Positions 39,085-48,596 of a stretch of 64,000 nt of DNA are shown piece by piece. Each line of letters opens with the position of its first letter. The stretch's first letter is position 1. The notes under the pieces were generated by a model. That model saw nothing but the letters and a program-made list of their open reading frames with translations, made no database searches and was not told the DNA's origin. The stretch is taken from positions 355,679 to 419,678 of the forward strand of contig NZ_JAHTMR010000002.1 of NCBI RefSeq assembly GCF_019200975.1, given 5' to 3'. The translations under genes were made by a program, and so were the position numbers. Source of the stretch: Pseudomonas sp. PD9R. Lineage in GTDB: Bacteria; Pseudomonadota; Gammaproteobacteria; Pseudomonadales; Pseudomonadaceae.

Positions 39085-39809
39085 CGTACGGCCTCCCGGG
39101 AACCGGCGGCGTAGCGGCGTTCAAGCCAGCGCAGGACGAAGTTGGATGCGCTGGTGATCAGCAGGTAGATCACAGCGGCAAGCACCAGGAAGTAGAACAG
39201 TTGATAGCTGCTTTTGCCGGCGTCCTGGGCTGCCTTGACCAGGTCGGCTAGGCCGATGATCGACACCAGTGCGGTGGCCTTGAGCATCACCATCCAGTTG
39301 TTACCGATACCCGGCAGGGCGAAACGCATCATCTGCGGGAACACCACGATCCAGAAGCGCTGGCCGCGTTTGAGGCCATACGCGGTAGCGGCTTCGACCT
39401 GACCCCGTGGTACCGCGAGGATCGCGCCGCGGAAGGTTTCGGTGAAATACGCACCATAAATGAAGCCCAGGGTGATGACCCCGGCGCTGAACGGGTTGAT
39501 CTCGATGTATTCCCATTCCATGAAGTCGGTGAACGACGTCAACCAGGTTTGCAGGCTGTAGAAAATCAGCAGCATCAGCACCAGGTCCGGCACGCCGCGA
39601 ATCAGCGTGGTGTAGAGCTGGGCAGGCACGCGCATCAGTTTGACTTTTGACAGTTTGGCACTGGCACCAAGCAGACCGAGCAATACGGCCACCAGCAGCG
39701 ACAACGCCGATAATTTGATGGTCATCCAGGTGCCTTCCATCAGCAGCGGACCGAAGCCCTTCAAGCTGAAGGCTGAGAGCCCCAGATTTTGTAATAGGTT
39801 TTCGAACAT
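39081..39809 (-). CDS. aotQ: Arginine/ornithine-type ABC transporter permease AotQ
   Basis: This 242-residue HisQ/AotQ-class permease has about five helices and the EAA loop QVEAATAYGLKRGQRFWIVVFPQMMRFALP. It is slightly longer than AotQ of P. aeruginosa. It is separated from aotJ by a strong terminator-like hairpin, which should give less permease than binding protein. Confidence 0.93.
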   Translation of the reverse strand: MFENLLQNLGLSAFSLKGFGPLLMEGTWMTIKLSALSLLVAVLLGLLGASAKLSKVKLMRVPAQLYTTLIRGVPDLVLMLLIFYSLQTWLTSFTDFMEWEYIEINPFSAGVITLGFIYGAYFTETFRGAILAVPRGQVEAATAYGLKRGQRFWIVVFPQMMRFALPGIGNNWMVMLKATALVSIIGLADLVKAAQDAGKSSYQLFYFLVLAAVIYLLITSASNFVLRWLERRYAAGSREAVR

Positions 39810-39831
39810 AAATCAGCAACCTGATCGGATG

Positions 39832-39859
39832 AAAAAAGCGCCCATCGCGAGATGGGCGC
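39832..39859 (-). terminator. Intercistronic attenuator between aotJ and aotQ
   Basis: On the minus strand GCGCCCATC-TCGC-GATGGGCGC is followed by TTTTTT, a full intrinsic terminator inside the operon, so partial read-through would set the binding-protein-to-permease ratio. Confidence 0.85.
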
Positions 39860-39865
39860 CGGGCA

Positions 39866-40648
39866 TTATTTGCCGCTGAACAGATTCAGATCGCCAAAGT
39901 GTTTCTTCTGAATGGTGGCGTAGGTGCCATCATCGTGTAACGCTTTGATACCTTTATCCAAAAGTGCTTTCAGCTCTTTGTTACCTTTCGAGATACCGAC
40001 AGCCGTTTTGGCTGGCAGCAGAGGATCATCCACTGGCTTGCTGACTTCGTAATCGGCACCTTGTGGCGACTTCAAAAAGCCCAGTTCAGCTTGCAGCATG
40101 TCCTGAATCGAAGCGTCCAGACGACCGGAAGTCAGGTCAGCATAGACCTGGTCCTGGTTGGCGTAGGCCTGAGTGGTCACGCCAGCCTTGTCCAATACGG
40201 CCTTGGCATAAGCTTCCTGGATAGTGCCCTGCTCGTAACCGACCTTTTTACCCTTCAGCGAAGCGGTGTCGGCAGTAATGCCGGAACCTTTCTTGAACAC
40301 GAAGGAAGTCGGGCCGGAGAACAGCTCGCTGGAGAAGTCGATGACTTTTTCGCGGGCCGGGGTGACGGTCATCGAAGAGATTACACCGTCGAATTTATTG
40401 GCTTTGAGGCCAGGAATCATACCGTCGAAATCACTTTCAACCCATTTGCACTTAACTTTCAGCTCGGCGCAGATTGCGTTCCCCAGATCGATGTCGAAGC
40501 CCACCAGGCTACCGTCGGCCGCTTTCGACTCGAACGGTGCGTAGGAAGGGTCAACGCCAAAACGCAGTTCTTTATATTCCTTTGCCAGCGCAGAGCCAGC
40601 AGCTACGCACAATGCCAGTGCAGAAAGGGTCAGCAATGCTTTTTTCAT
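39866..40648 (-). CDS. aotJ: Basic amino-acid-binding periplasmic protein AotJ
   Basis: This 260-residue protein has a signal peptide MKKALLTLSALALCVAAGSA (cleavage after ALA). The solute-binding fold shows YKELRFGVDPSYAPFESKAADGS, VGFDIDLGNAICAELKVKC and PAREKVIDFS, typical of lysine/arginine/ornithine-binding proteins. It delivers substrate to AotQM-P. Specificity for arginine/ornithine is inferred from synteny. Confidence 0.93.
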   Translation of the reverse strand: MKKALLTLSALALCVAAGSALAKEYKELRFGVDPSYAPFESKAADGSLVGFDIDLGNAICAELKVKCKWVESDFDGMIPGLKANKFDGVISSMTVTPAREKVIDFSSELFSGPTSFVFKKGSGITADTASLKGKKVGYEQGTIQEAYAKAVLDKAGVTTQAYANQDQVYADLTSGRLDASIQDMLQAELGFLKSPQGADYEVSKPVDDPLLPAKTAVGISKGNKELKALLDKGIKALHDDGTYATIQKKHFGDLNLFSGK

Positions 40649-41001
40649 TATTCAATCCCTAAGAACCAATATGAGCGCTTGTGGCGCAGAATTATTGTTA
40701 CTGGTAAGCGTAAGTCCTAATGAAAGTAGCAATTTCCGAACCAGAGTGCCGAACAAGCGTTTTAAAAGGTGTTCAGGAAATTGCCGGATGCGATTAGTGC
40801 ACGAAAACGGGCGGCGTGAAAAGCCCGCACTGCTTTGGATCGGGTCGATACGACTTCCTGTGGTGAGGGAGCTTGCTCCCGTCCGGCTGCGAAGCACTCG
40901 TAAACGCCACCAATGAAGTTTGACTGAGGCATCGTGTGTTGAGACTTTTAGGGCCGCTTCGCTGCCCAACGGGAGCAAGCTCCCTCGCCACAGGGGAAAG
41001 G
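40649..41001. other. Intergenic region upstream of aotJ
   Basis: These 353 bases hold the aotJ promoter side (40649-40800) and a long-spacer REP pair (40857-40996). No gene is supported. It is also the point where the ligase-associated repair set is interrupted: the ligase gene ends at 41002. Confidence 0.6.
40857..40996. repeat. Long-spacer REP pair (GAGGGAGCTTGCTCCC class)
   Basis: CCTGTGGTGAGGGAGCTTGC at 40857 is matched by its reverse complement ending at 40996, around a ~90-base spacer. This is a third REP class, different from the GAGCTGCCG type. Confidence 0.85.
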
Positions 41002-42690
41002 TTATCTAAGTAAGTCCTGCAGCGTGCCGAGATGATCGGCCTCTTCGACGGACTTGTCCTGGCGCCAGCGCAGCATCCGCGGAAACCGCACCGCGATGCC
41101 ACTTTTATGGCGCTTGGACAAGGCTATCCCTTCAAACCCCAATTCAAACACCAGGCTCGGTTTCACGCTGATCACCGGGCCGAATTTTTCCACGGTGGTT
41201 TTTCGCACAATACTGTCGACCTGGCGCATTTCTTCATCGGTCAGCCCCGAGTACGCCTTGGCGAACGGCACCAGTGCGCGTTCGCGGGCGTCAACTGGAG
41301 CGTCCCACACCGCAAACGTGTAATCGCTGTAGAGACTGGCCCGGCGTCCATGGCCGCGTTGTGCATAAATGAGCACGGCGTCGACGCTGAACGGGTCGAC
41401 TTTCCATTTCCACCAGACGCCCATGTCCTTGGTGCGACCGACGCCATACAGTGCCTCTCGGGCCTTGAGCATCATGCCTTCGACGCCAAGACTGCGGGAG
41501 GCCTCCCGCTGTCGGGCGAGGTCGAACCAGTCCGCGCCGGTCAGCAATGGCGAAGCGAGTAACACAGGGTTGCCGGCGTCAGCGATGACCTGTTCCAGTT
41601 GAGCGCGACGCCGGGTTTGGGGCTGACTGCGCCAGTCTTCGCCTGCCCATTCCAGCAAGTCGTAGGCGAGGATCACCACGGGCACGTCAGTCAGGATTTT
41701 TTTGCTGAGGGTTTTGCGGCCAATCCGCTGCTGCAACAAAGCGAAAGGTTGTACGGCGGGGGCGGCCGGCGCTTGGGGATTGAAGGCATCTTCGGTTTCC
41801 GGCGGCGATGCTTTCCAGGCAACGATTTCCCCATCAATCACCGTGCCGTCCGGCAGGCAGTGCACAAGGCTCTCAAGCTCGGGAAAACGTTCGGTGACCA
41901 GTTCTTCACCCCGCGACCAGATCCACAGTCGCCCGTCGCGTTTGACCACTTGGGCGCGGATGCCATCCCACTTCCACTCGATTTGCCAATCGCTGGCGGG
42001 GCCGAGCAAAGTTTCGAATTGTTCGACCGGTTGCGCCAGGGCATGAGCGAGGAAAAACGGATACGGCTGACCGCCGCGCTGCGCATGTTCGTCGCCGGAT
42101 TCAGGGGCGATCAGCTTCAAGTAACTGGCTGCGCTCGGGCGATTGGACAGGTCGGTATAGCCCACCAGGCGCTGGGCCACGCGTTTGCTGTCCAGGTGCG
42201 CCATGGCTGCCAGTGCCCGTGTCACCAGGAGCTTGGAGACCCCGACGCGGAAACTGCCAGTGATCAATTTGATACAGAGCATCAGGCTGGAACGGTCCAG
42301 TTGCGCCCAGAGCATGGGCAGTCGTTCGGCAAGCACTTCAGGGGATTCGCCACGCAATGGCAGCAGTTTGTCTTCGATCCACACCGCCAGTCCGTCGACT
42401 GAACGGTGGGGCGTTTCGGGCAACACCAGCGAAATGGTTTCCGCCAGATCACCCACCGCCTGATAACTCTCTTCGAACAACCACGGTGACAGCCCGGAAT
42501 ACGCCACTGCCAGTTCACGCAGGACGCGCACTGGCACCAACTGCCGGGGTCGCCCACCCGACAAAAAGTACACCGCCCATGCGGCATCTTCCGCGGCGGC
42601 GCGAGAGAAGTAATCTTGCATGGCGGCCAGTTTTGCATTGCTCGACGTGGTGGCGTCGAGTTGTGCGTACAACTCGGCGAACGCTTTCAT
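41002..42690 (-). CDS. Ligase-associated ATP-dependent DNA ligase
   Basis: This 562-residue enzyme has an N-terminal DNA-binding domain and the ligase motif I EWKWDGIRAQ (nucleophile Lys), followed by IDGEIVAW (motif III), VEGMMLKAR (motif IV) and WWKWKVDP (motif V), with an OB-fold C-terminus. It seals nicks using ATP. It overlaps the exonuclease gene by four bases and is one of the four ligase-associated DNA repair genes, the other two being at 32.6-35.8 kb. Confidence 0.94.
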   Translation of the reverse strand: MKAFAELYAQLDATTSSNAKLAAMQDYFSRAAAEDAAWAVYFLSGGRPRQLVPVRVLRELAVAYSGLSPWLFEESYQAVGDLAETISLVLPETPHRSVDGLAVWIEDKLLPLRGESPEVLAERLPMLWAQLDRSSLMLCIKLITGSFRVGVSKLLVTRALAAMAHLDSKRVAQRLVGYTDLSNRPSAASYLKLIAPESGDEHAQRGGQPYPFFLAHALAQPVEQFETLLGPASDWQIEWKWDGIRAQVVKRDGRLWIWSRGEELVTERFPELESLVHCLPDGTVIDGEIVAWKASPPETEDAFNPQAPAAPAVQPFALLQQRIGRKTLSKKILTDVPVVILAYDLLEWAGEDWRSQPQTRRRAQLEQVIADAGNPVLLASPLLTGADWFDLARQREASRSLGVEGMMLKAREALYGVGRTKDMGVWWKWKVDPFSVDAVLIYAQRGHGRRASLYSDYTFAVWDAPVDARERALVPFAKAYSGLTDEEMRQVDSIVRKTTVEKFGPVISVKPSLVFELGFEGIALSKRHKSGIAVRFPRMLRWRQDKSVEEADHLGTLQDLLR

Positions 42691-43712
42691 GAGGGCGTCT
42701 CGGTGCTGATGGCGGCGCTTTCTTCCTCATCGTCCCCGTACTCGGTACTGAAGCCCTGCGCATCGAGACCTTGCTCGCGCAGGTGCCGCACCAACACCGC
42801 GACAGAACCGTGAGTGACCATCACCCGTTCGGCGCCCGTCTGTTCGATGGCCCAGAGCAGCCCCGGCCAGTCGGCGTGATCGGACAACACGAAGCCGCGA
42901 TCCACGCCACGTCGCCGGCGTGTACCGCGCAGGCGCATCCAGCCGCTGGCAAACCCGTCGCTGTAGTCTCCGAAGCGGCGCATCCAGGTACTGCCGCCGG
43001 CCGATGGCGGCGCAATGACCAAGGCCTTACGCAGCAGCGGGTCGTTCTTGTTGATGTCGCCAGCGTAGATCGTGGGAGGTATGTAAACACCGGCCTCGCG
43101 GTAAACGCGGTTCAGCGGCTCGACCGCACCATGGGCCAGGATCGGGCCGAGGCTTGAGTCGATGCCGTGCAGGATGCGTTGGGCCTTGCCGAACGAGTAG
43201 CAGAACAACACGCTGGCCTTGTCTTCGGCGGCGTTGGCTTGCCACCACTGATTGATCTCGGCAAACACCTGTGCCTGGGGTTGCCAGCGATAGATCGGCA
43301 GGCCGAAGGTCGATTCGGTGATGAAGGTGTGGCAGCGCACCGGCTCGAACGGCGCGCAGGTGCCATCGGGTTCGATTTTGTAGTCACCGGAGGCGACCCA
43401 GACTTCGCCACCGTATTCCAGGCGCACCTGGGCCGAGCCCAGCACATGGCCGGCGGGGTGAAAGCTCAGGGTCACGCCGTGATGCAACAATCGCTGGCCA
43501 TACGCAAGCGTTTGCAGGTTGATGTCCTGACCCAGTCGTGCCCGCAGAATTCCTTCGCCGGGCGCCGCCGCCAGATAATGTTGATTGCCGGTGCGCGCAT
43601 GGTCGCCATGGGCATGAGTGATGACTGAACGCTCGACCGGCCGCCACGGGTCGATGTAGAAATCGCCGGCGGGGCAGTACAAACCTTCGGGACGCGCGAT
43701 CACGAGATCCAC
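42687..43712 (-). CDS. Ligase-associated metallo-beta-lactamase-fold exonuclease
   Basis: This 341-residue protein has ITHAHGDHARTGN (metal-binding HxHxDH), the SGDYKIEPD Asp ligand, and a beta-CASP-type C-terminal half with LSDHADWPG (further metal His), resembling SNM1/Artemis-like nucleases. It is coupled to the ligase gene by an ATGA overlap. The start is uncertain: GTG at 43712 (VDLVIARPEG) is taken as typical for the family, and a TTG four codons upstream is possible. Confidence 0.9.
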   Translation of the reverse strand: MDLVIARPEGLYCPAGDFYIDPWRPVERSVITHAHGDHARTGNQHYLAAAPGEGILRARLGQDINLQTLAYGQRLLHHGVTLSFHPAGHVLGSAQVRLEYGGEVWVASGDYKIEPDGTCAPFEPVRCHTFITESTFGLPIYRWQPQAQVFAEINQWWQANAAEDKASVLFCYSFGKAQRILHGIDSSLGPILAHGAVEPLNRVYREAGVYIPPTIYAGDINKNDPLLRKALVIAPPSAGGSTWMRRFGDYSDGFASGWMRLRGTRRRRGVDRGFVLSDHADWPGLLWAIEQTGAERVMVTHGSVAVLVRHLREQGLDAQGFSTEYGDDEEESAAISTETPS

Positions 43713-43794
43713 GTTGCTAACCAAGTGGCGGGGCTTGTTAGCTAGGAGGTTGGCGTGGGGCGGGAAGTTCTATCTGTTTTTAAGGGATAAAAGC

Positions 43795-43878
43795 TAAAAG
43801 ATCGCAGCCTGCGGCAGCGCCTACGGGTTGAACGCATGTCCACTGTAGGTGCTGCCGCAAGCTGCGATCTGTTGATCT
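43795..43878. repeat. Inverted REP pair
   Basis: GATCGCAGCCTGCGGCAGCG and TGCTGCCGCAAGCTGCGATC around a short spacer between the exonuclease and quiP genes. Confidence 0.85.
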
Positions 43879-43889
43879 TGCCTTTTGAG

Positions 43890-46340
43890 TTACTTGCCCG
43901 GTGTCAGGGTCAAACGCGTTTTGCCATACACCTTGTCGAAGTTCTCCGGCTGCATTGGCAAACTCATGTACTGACCCTTCAGCCACGGCTCGATGCTGTT
44001 CAGGTAGTTCGGGCTGGCCGGGTTGCCGGACTGCCCGGTGGCGTTCTGGCCCATCAGCGGTTCGGACTGGCCGAAGTCGACGATAAAGCGCATGGCCGGC
44101 ACCAGCGTAGTGTTGAAGTCCTGACCCCAGGCGAACGCGGCAGTATTGAGCGTGGTGTGATCGCCGCCAGCTGGCAATGGCCCGCGAACCGTCTGGCCAC
44201 TGCTGTTCTTCCATTCATAGCGGTGCAGTTTGCCCCACTGCCAGGCTTTGTGATCGCCGCCCAACAGTCTGTCCCCGGCGCTGATCGCCGCGGCCAGGCT
44301 GCGAGCGAGGATCGCCGGTTTGTCTTCTTTCTGCGCGGTGCGCACGTCATCCCAGAACGGGCTGTCTTCACGGCCCAGCAGGTGATCGGCCTGTGCGGCG
44401 TAGGACAACTTGCCGTTGGCAATGAAGGCTTTCCATGCCGGGCTGCTTTCCGGACCCAGTTCGTCGAGGAAAATCTGCTGGGTGCTTTCCTGCAGGAACA
44501 GTTCGTAGATCGCTGCGTCAGCGGAGGTCGGGCTGAGTTTGCCGTCGAACGCCATCAAACGGGTCAGCGCCTCGCGCGCCTTGTCGCGATCCGCCACGGG
44601 CAGCGCCTCAATGGCCTGCTTGAGCGGCTGGGACATGCCCGGTGCTTCAAACATTTTTTTCAGTTTGGCGGCGAAGGTGGTGGTCTGGTCGTACTGCATG
44701 GCGATCAGGCTGCGGGTGTCATGTTTGCCCACGCCGGCCAGTTCGGCCATGCGTTCGCCACGTTCCGGAGCCGACCACGAATTGGACAGTTGCATGCCAT
44801 AGCCATGGGGAATGACCCGCTGGTTGGCGGTGCCGAGCCAGCCTTGGGCCGGGTCCTGATCGTACGGGTGCAGCATCGGGTCGGCGTAACCGTCCCAATC
44901 GTAACGACCTTCCCAACCCGGCGACGGCAACAGGCCTTCGCCTTCACGGCGGTTCGGGTAGCGGCCGGTGACTTGCCAGCCAATGTTGCTGGCATCGGCA
45001 AACACCAGGTTCAGCGCGATGGCGCGGATTTCGCGGCTGGCGTCCGATGCCCGCTCGACGTTCTGTGCACGGGAAAGGTCGAAAAACGCGTCCAGAGATT
45101 TGTCGTCGGTGAAACTCGGTGTCTGCAGGGCCAGGCCGAAACCGTTGCCCTGCGCCAAACCTTGAGCGCTATTAAGCAGCGGGCCGTGACGGGTTTCATA
45201 GACGGCCTCGCGAATCGGCCGCTGGCCTTTGACGAAGTACGTTTCGTTGCGCACGATCGCCGGCTGCCATTTGCCGCCGGTTTCGTAGGCCAGGCCATTG
45301 CCCTGGCGTTTGATTTTCTCCAGGAACAGGTCCTGGTTATCGCCCATGACGCTGGTCGTGCTCCACGCCACTTTGCCGTTGAACCCGCCGAGCACCATCG
45401 GCAAACCGGCGATGGTCACGCCGGAGGCCTGATACTTCGGTGCGCGAATCTGCACGTAACTGAACAGCGACGGCACGCCCATCGGGCCATGGCTGTCGCT
45501 GGCCAGCAGGCTTTTGCCACTGCGGCTGCGTTGCGGGGAGATGGCCCAGTTATTCGATGAGGTGGCGCCCAACAGGTTCATGTCAGAGAGCTGATTGGTG
45601 GCTTTGTTGATTTCCGCCAGCCCCGGCACTTGCCCGTTGAGCTTGATGCCTTGCAGCTTTTCACTTTCGGCCAACGGTAGTTTTTCGTCGGGCGCGGAGG
45701 GGGTCAACCACGGCAGTTTGTCGGGGGTCACCGTTTGGGCCAGCACCAACGCGGAAATTTCTTCAGGCAGGTTGGCGGACTGGCTGAAGTTGAGCAGGCA
45801 GAAAATCAGCGCCGAATCTTCCGGTTGCCAGTATTCAGGCTTGTAGCCAGTCGCGACCAGGTCGGCCGGCAGCTTGTCGCGGAAACGGAACAAGTAAGCG
45901 TTCACCCCGCGGGCATAGACTTCAAAAAAGCGCTTGAGGCGCGGCGAAGACGCCTTGTACAGCTCGCCAGCGCTTTTCTTCAGATTGACCGCACGCATGT
46001 AGCGGTCGGCGTCCAGCAAGTCCGAACCGTGCATTTCGGCCAAACGGCCTTGGGCCAGCAAGCGCAGGGTGACCATTTGTGTGATGCGGTCGCTGGCGTG
46101 CACATAACCGAGGGTGAACAGCGCATCGTGGAAGGTGCTGCTTTCGATCAACGGCATACCCATGGCGTTGCGTCGCACCGAAACGTTCTGCGCCAGGCCC
46201 TTGAGCGGCTGAACCCCGGAAGTCGGCGCAAGGGTGTCCTGGGCATTGAAGTTCTGACAACCGGTCAGGCTCAAAACACCCGCAACTGCTGCGGCAACGC
46301 CGAACCGGGGAAGAAAATGTGTAAGGGCTGGCGAGGCCAT
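43890..46340 (-). CDS. quiP: Acyl-homoserine-lactone acylase QuiP (penicillin-acylase family)
   Basis: This 816-residue Ntn-hydrolase precursor has a lipobox near the N-terminus (GVLSLTGC) and the maturation site SSNNWAI, whose Ser becomes the N-terminal nucleophile after autocleavage. [20 protein letters not shown] in the beta chain is a penicillin-acylase signature. Sequence follows P. aeruginosa QuiP (PA1032), which degrades long-chain acyl-homoserine lactones. [10 protein letters not shown] at 46340 has GGAG eight bases upstream. Confidence 0.92.
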   Translation of the reverse strand: MASPALTHFLPRFGVAAAVAGVLSLTGCQNFNAQDTLAPTSGVQPLKGLAQNVSVRRNAMGMPLIESSTFHDALFTLGYVHASDRITQMVTLRLLAQGRLAEMHGSDLLDADRYMRAVNLKKSAGELYKASSPRLKRFFEVYARGVNAYLFRFRDKLPADLVATGYKPEYWQPEDSALIFCLLNFSQSANLPEEISALVLAQTVTPDKLPWLTPSAPDEKLPLAESEKLQGIKLNGQVPGLAEINKATNQLSDMNLLGATSSNNWAISPQRSRSGKSLLASDSHGPMGVPSLFSYVQIRAPKYQASGVTIAGLPMVLGGFNGKVAWSTTSVMGDNQDLFLEKIKRQGNGLAYETGGKWQPAIVRNETYFVKGQRPIREAVYETRHGPLLNSAQGLAQGNGFGLALQTPSFTDDKSLDAFFDLSRAQNVERASDASREIRAIALNLVFADASNIGWQVTGRYPNRREGEGLLPSPGWEGRYDWDGYADPMLHPYDQDPAQGWLGTANQRVIPHGYGMQLSNSWSAPERGERMAELAGVGKHDTRSLIAMQYDQTTTFAAKLKKMFEAPGMSQPLKQAIEALPVADRDKAREALTRLMAFDGKLSPTSADAAIYELFLQESTQQIFLDELGPESSPAWKAFIANGKLSYAAQADHLLGREDSPFWDDVRTAQKEDKPAILARSLAAAISAGDRLLGGDHKAWQWGKLHRYEWKNSSGQTVRGPLPAGGDHTTLNTAAFAWGQDFNTTLVPAMRFIVDFGQSEPLMGQNATGQSGNPASPNYLNSIEPWLKGQYMSLPMQPENFDKVYGKTRLTLTPGK

Positions 46341-46449
46341 GGCAAAGCTCCTGCGGGGGTAATGGCGCGATAAAGCCGCTACGTTAGTGAGCAGGCGATG
46401 GCCGCGCAAGCGGGGTACAAAGTTATTTCAGGATTTGTCGGATAAACCG

Positions 46450-46530
46450 AAAAGATCGCAGCCTGCGGCAGCTTCCACAGGGCATCACATTTCACTGTAG
46501 GAGCTGCCGCAGGCTGCGATCTTTTGATCT
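46450..46530. repeat. Inverted REP pair upstream of the isochorismatase-fold gene
   Basis: GATCGCAGCCTGCGGCAGCT and its reverse complement around a ~25-base spacer. Confidence 0.85.
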
Positions 46531-46596
46531 TCTTGCCAGTTGCAACGGCGAATGCTGAAGTGCGGCTCATCCAATGTACCGGGAGGAAAGGTCAGC

Positions 46597-47154
46597 ATGG
46601 AGCTCAAGTCAAACGCAGCACTGATCATCATCGATCAACAAAAAGGCATCCTTCACCCCAAACTCGGCCGGCGCAACAACCCCCACGCCGAGGAACGCAT
46701 GCTCGCCCTGTTGAGCCACTGGCGCTACAGCGAGCGGCCGGTGATCCACGTGCAGCACTTGTCCCGTTCCGAAAACTCGGTGTTCTGGCCGCAGCAGTCT
46801 GGGGTGGAGTTTCAGGAGCGGTTTGTGCCATTGCCTGGCGAACAACTGATTCAAAAACAGGTGCCGGACGCGTTTTGTGCGACGGGGCTGGAAGCACGAT
46901 TGCGTGCGGCGGGGGTTGGGCAGTTGATCATCGTGGGCGTGGCGACCCACAACTCGGTGGAGTCCACGGCGCGATCGGCGGGCAATCTGGGGTTTGACAC
47001 GTGGGTTGTGGAGGATGCGTGCTTTACCTTCGACAAGACGGATTTTTTCGGCAATGCCCGTTCAGCCGAAGAGGTGCATGCGATGTCGTTGGGGAATTTG
47101 CATGGGGAGTATGCGACGGTGGTCAGCGCTGCGCAGATTCTGGCGGAAGATTGA
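46597..47154 (+). CDS. Isochorismatase-fold protein with Ser in place of the catalytic Cys
   Basis: This 185-residue protein has the isochorismatase fold: LIIIDQQKG (Asp13), IQKQVPDAF (Lys87) and VGVATHNSVESTARSAGNLGF. In nicotinamidase-like members the third position of this last segment is Cys (TxxCVxxTA); here Ser120 occupies it. The Asp and Lys of the triad are kept. It could be a Ser-dependent variant, an isochorismatase-like enzyme working without Cys, or inactive. GGGAGGAAAGG precedes the ATG. Substrate unknown. Confidence 0.85.
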   Translation: MELKSNAALIIIDQQKGILHPKLGRRNNPHAEERMLALLSHWRYSERPVIHVQHLSRSENSVFWPQQSGVEFQERFVPLPGEQLIQKQVPDAFCATGLEARLRAAGVGQLIIVGVATHNSVESTARSAGNLGFDTWVVEDACFTFDKTDFFGNARSAEEVHAMSLGNLHGEYATVVSAAQILAED

Positions 47155-47156
47155 AC

Positions 47157-47256
47157 GCCTGTAGGCGCGAGGCTTGCCCACGAAAGCGAATTTTCAAGTC
47201 CATCGATGTTGAATGTTCTGCCATCTTCGCGGGCAAGCCTCGCTCCTGCAGGAAAC
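47157..47256. repeat. Inverted REP-like pair (GCGAGGCTTGCCC class)
   Basis: TGTAGGCGCGAGGCTTGCCC and GGGCAAGCCTCGCTCCTGCA form a fourth REP class with a ~55-base spacer after the isochorismatase-fold gene. Confidence 0.8.
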
Positions 47257-47309
47257 TGGCTTGCTCGCAAAGGCGATTCAACGGGCGAAGAAATTCTTCG
47301 CCCGAAGCA

Positions 47310-47510
47310 TCAAGCGCCGTGGCACTTCTTGAATTTCTTGCCGTTGCCGCATGGGCAAGGATCGTTGCGGCCGACGTCTTTCAAGGCGTTGCGCACCGGT
47401 TCCTGGTGGGCGTGGCCGCAGTTCGGGCCGTGGACATGGCCGTGGTCGTGATCATGATGGTCATGATCGTGGTTGCAGTCAGGGCCATGGACATGGGGTT
47501 GCTGGGTCAT
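47310..47510 (-). CDS. Histidine-rich SEC-C motif mini-protein
   Basis: This 66-residue protein begins with a His/Asp-rich region ([20 protein letters not shown]) and ends in a SEC-C zinc motif, [20 protein letters not shown] (CPCGxGxKFKxCH). The His stretch could bind zinc or nickel independently. Its neighbours are a LEA-type lipoprotein and a second SEC-C protein. A metal-handling or SecA-related role is a guess. Confidence 0.85.
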   Translation of the reverse strand: MTQQPHVHGPDCNHDHDHHDHDHGHVHGPNCGHAHQEPVRNALKDVGRNDPCPCGNGKKFKKCHGA

Positions 47511-47515
47511 CGGGG

Positions 47516-48001
47516 TTACTCCGGAATTAGATCGGCGGGGATTATCACGCCATTACGCGCCAGGTGCACGTAGTGGGCGATGAATAAACCGGTTTCCATT
47601 TCACCTTCCAGACGATAAGGGATGCGCTGCTCGGCGGATTTCAGTTGTTTGACGAGATCCCTGACCTTGGGCCACAGGTTGGTACGGATCGGCACTTTGT
47701 ACAAACCGCTGCGCTTGGGACCCACGGTCATCCAGTGTTCATGTTCGCCTTCGGCCAGCAGAATATCCCCAAGATGAATACGATATTCCAGGCCGCGCAC
47801 TGTCAGGTCGCTGTCGTTGGGATTATCAATGCGAAAGTGCAGCACAAACTTTTGCTCCAGCAGCTTGGCTCGCACGACTTCAACCCTGACCAGATGCACT
47901 TCGGGGTCGGGCTCATCGTCGCTGAACCACGACGCACAACCGCTGAGTCCCAGTAACAGGAGCAAGGCGAGGGTCTGTAAAGCGTGTCGTTGGCGGGTCA
48001 T
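47516..48001 (-). CDS. LEA type 2 family lipoprotein
   Basis: This 161-residue protein has a signal peptide with lipobox LSGC (Cys22), then a WHy/LEA14 domain ([27 protein letters not shown]) with the alternating pattern of LEA type 2 proteins. Such proteins are periplasmic or membrane-associated and of unclear function. It sits five bases upstream of the SEC-C mini-protein gene, on the same strand. Confidence 0.85.
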   Translation of the reverse strand: MTRQRHALQTLALLLLLGLSGCASWFSDDEPDPEVHLVRVEVVRAKLLEQKFVLHFRIDNPNDSDLTVRGLEYRIHLGDILLAEGEHEHWMTVGPKRSGLYKVPIRTNLWPKVRDLVKQLKSAEQRIPYRLEGEMETGLFIAHYVHLARNGVIIPADLIPE

Positions 48002-48034
48002 GGCGAGTTTCTCCCTTGAAACCCAGTCTAGCCC

Positions 48035-48112
48035 TAAAAGATCGCAGCCTTCGGCAGCTCCTACAGGTTTGCGCGATCTTGTGTAGGAGCTGCCGACGGC
48101 TGCGGTCTTTTG
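48035..48112. repeat. Inverted REP pair
   Basis: GATCGCAGCCTTCGGCAGCT and AGCTGCCGACGGCTGCGGTC around a short spacer, directly after the YchJ gene. Confidence 0.85.
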
Positions 48113-48115
48113 ACC

Positions 48116-48592
48116 TTAACTGCCGAAATACCCCGAACAACACTTCTTGAATTTCTGCCCGCTGGCGCAAGGGCAGGCGTCATTGCGTCCAATGTCGAGT
48201 GGCACGGTAGGATCGATGAAGTACCAACGTCCGGCGTTCTGCACGAACGACGAGCGCTCGCGGTGACTGTGCTCGCCGCTGCCATCGTGCCAGCGCGCGG
48301 TAAAGGTTACGAAAGCATGCTCCGGTTGACCGCCAAGGACTTCGGAACTTTCTACTTCAAGACCCAGCCAGGTGCTCTGGGCACTCCAGTCGCTGATCGA
48401 TTGCCGATCGAGACCTGTCTGCTGGGCGGGCAGGGTGGTCGCCACCAGATAATCGATCAGGCCAAGCACATAGGCGCTGTAGCGCGAGCGCATCAGGGCT
48501 TCGGCGCACGGCGCCGGGTGACCGGCATGGTAATGGCCGCAGCAGGCATCAAGGAGGGTGCCGCTGCCGCAAGGGCAAATGGATGTACTCAT
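48116..48592 (-). CDS. YchJ family protein with two zinc-binding motifs
   Basis: This 158-residue protein has an N-terminal [14 protein letters not shown] motif and a C-terminal SEC-C motif [20 protein letters not shown], with an NTF2-like fold between them ([20 protein letters not shown]). This is the YchJ architecture. The function is unknown; the SEC-C ends suggest zinc binding. The two SEC-C proteins (47310 and here) share the GRND-CPC-KFKKC core. Confidence 0.88.
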   Translation of the reverse strand: MSTSICPCGSGTLLDACCGHYHAGHPAPCAEALMRSRYSAYVLGLIDYLVATTLPAQQTGLDRQSISDWSAQSTWLGLEVESSEVLGGQPEHAFVTFTARWHDGSGEHSHRERSSFVQNAGRWYFIDPTVPLDIGRNDACPCASGQKFKKCCSGYFGS

Positions 48593-48596
48593 TGCG

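Noticed and set aside
43836..45560. Long open frame opposite quiP
   Set aside because: It overlaps quiP on the other strand over its whole length and shows no recognisable domain.
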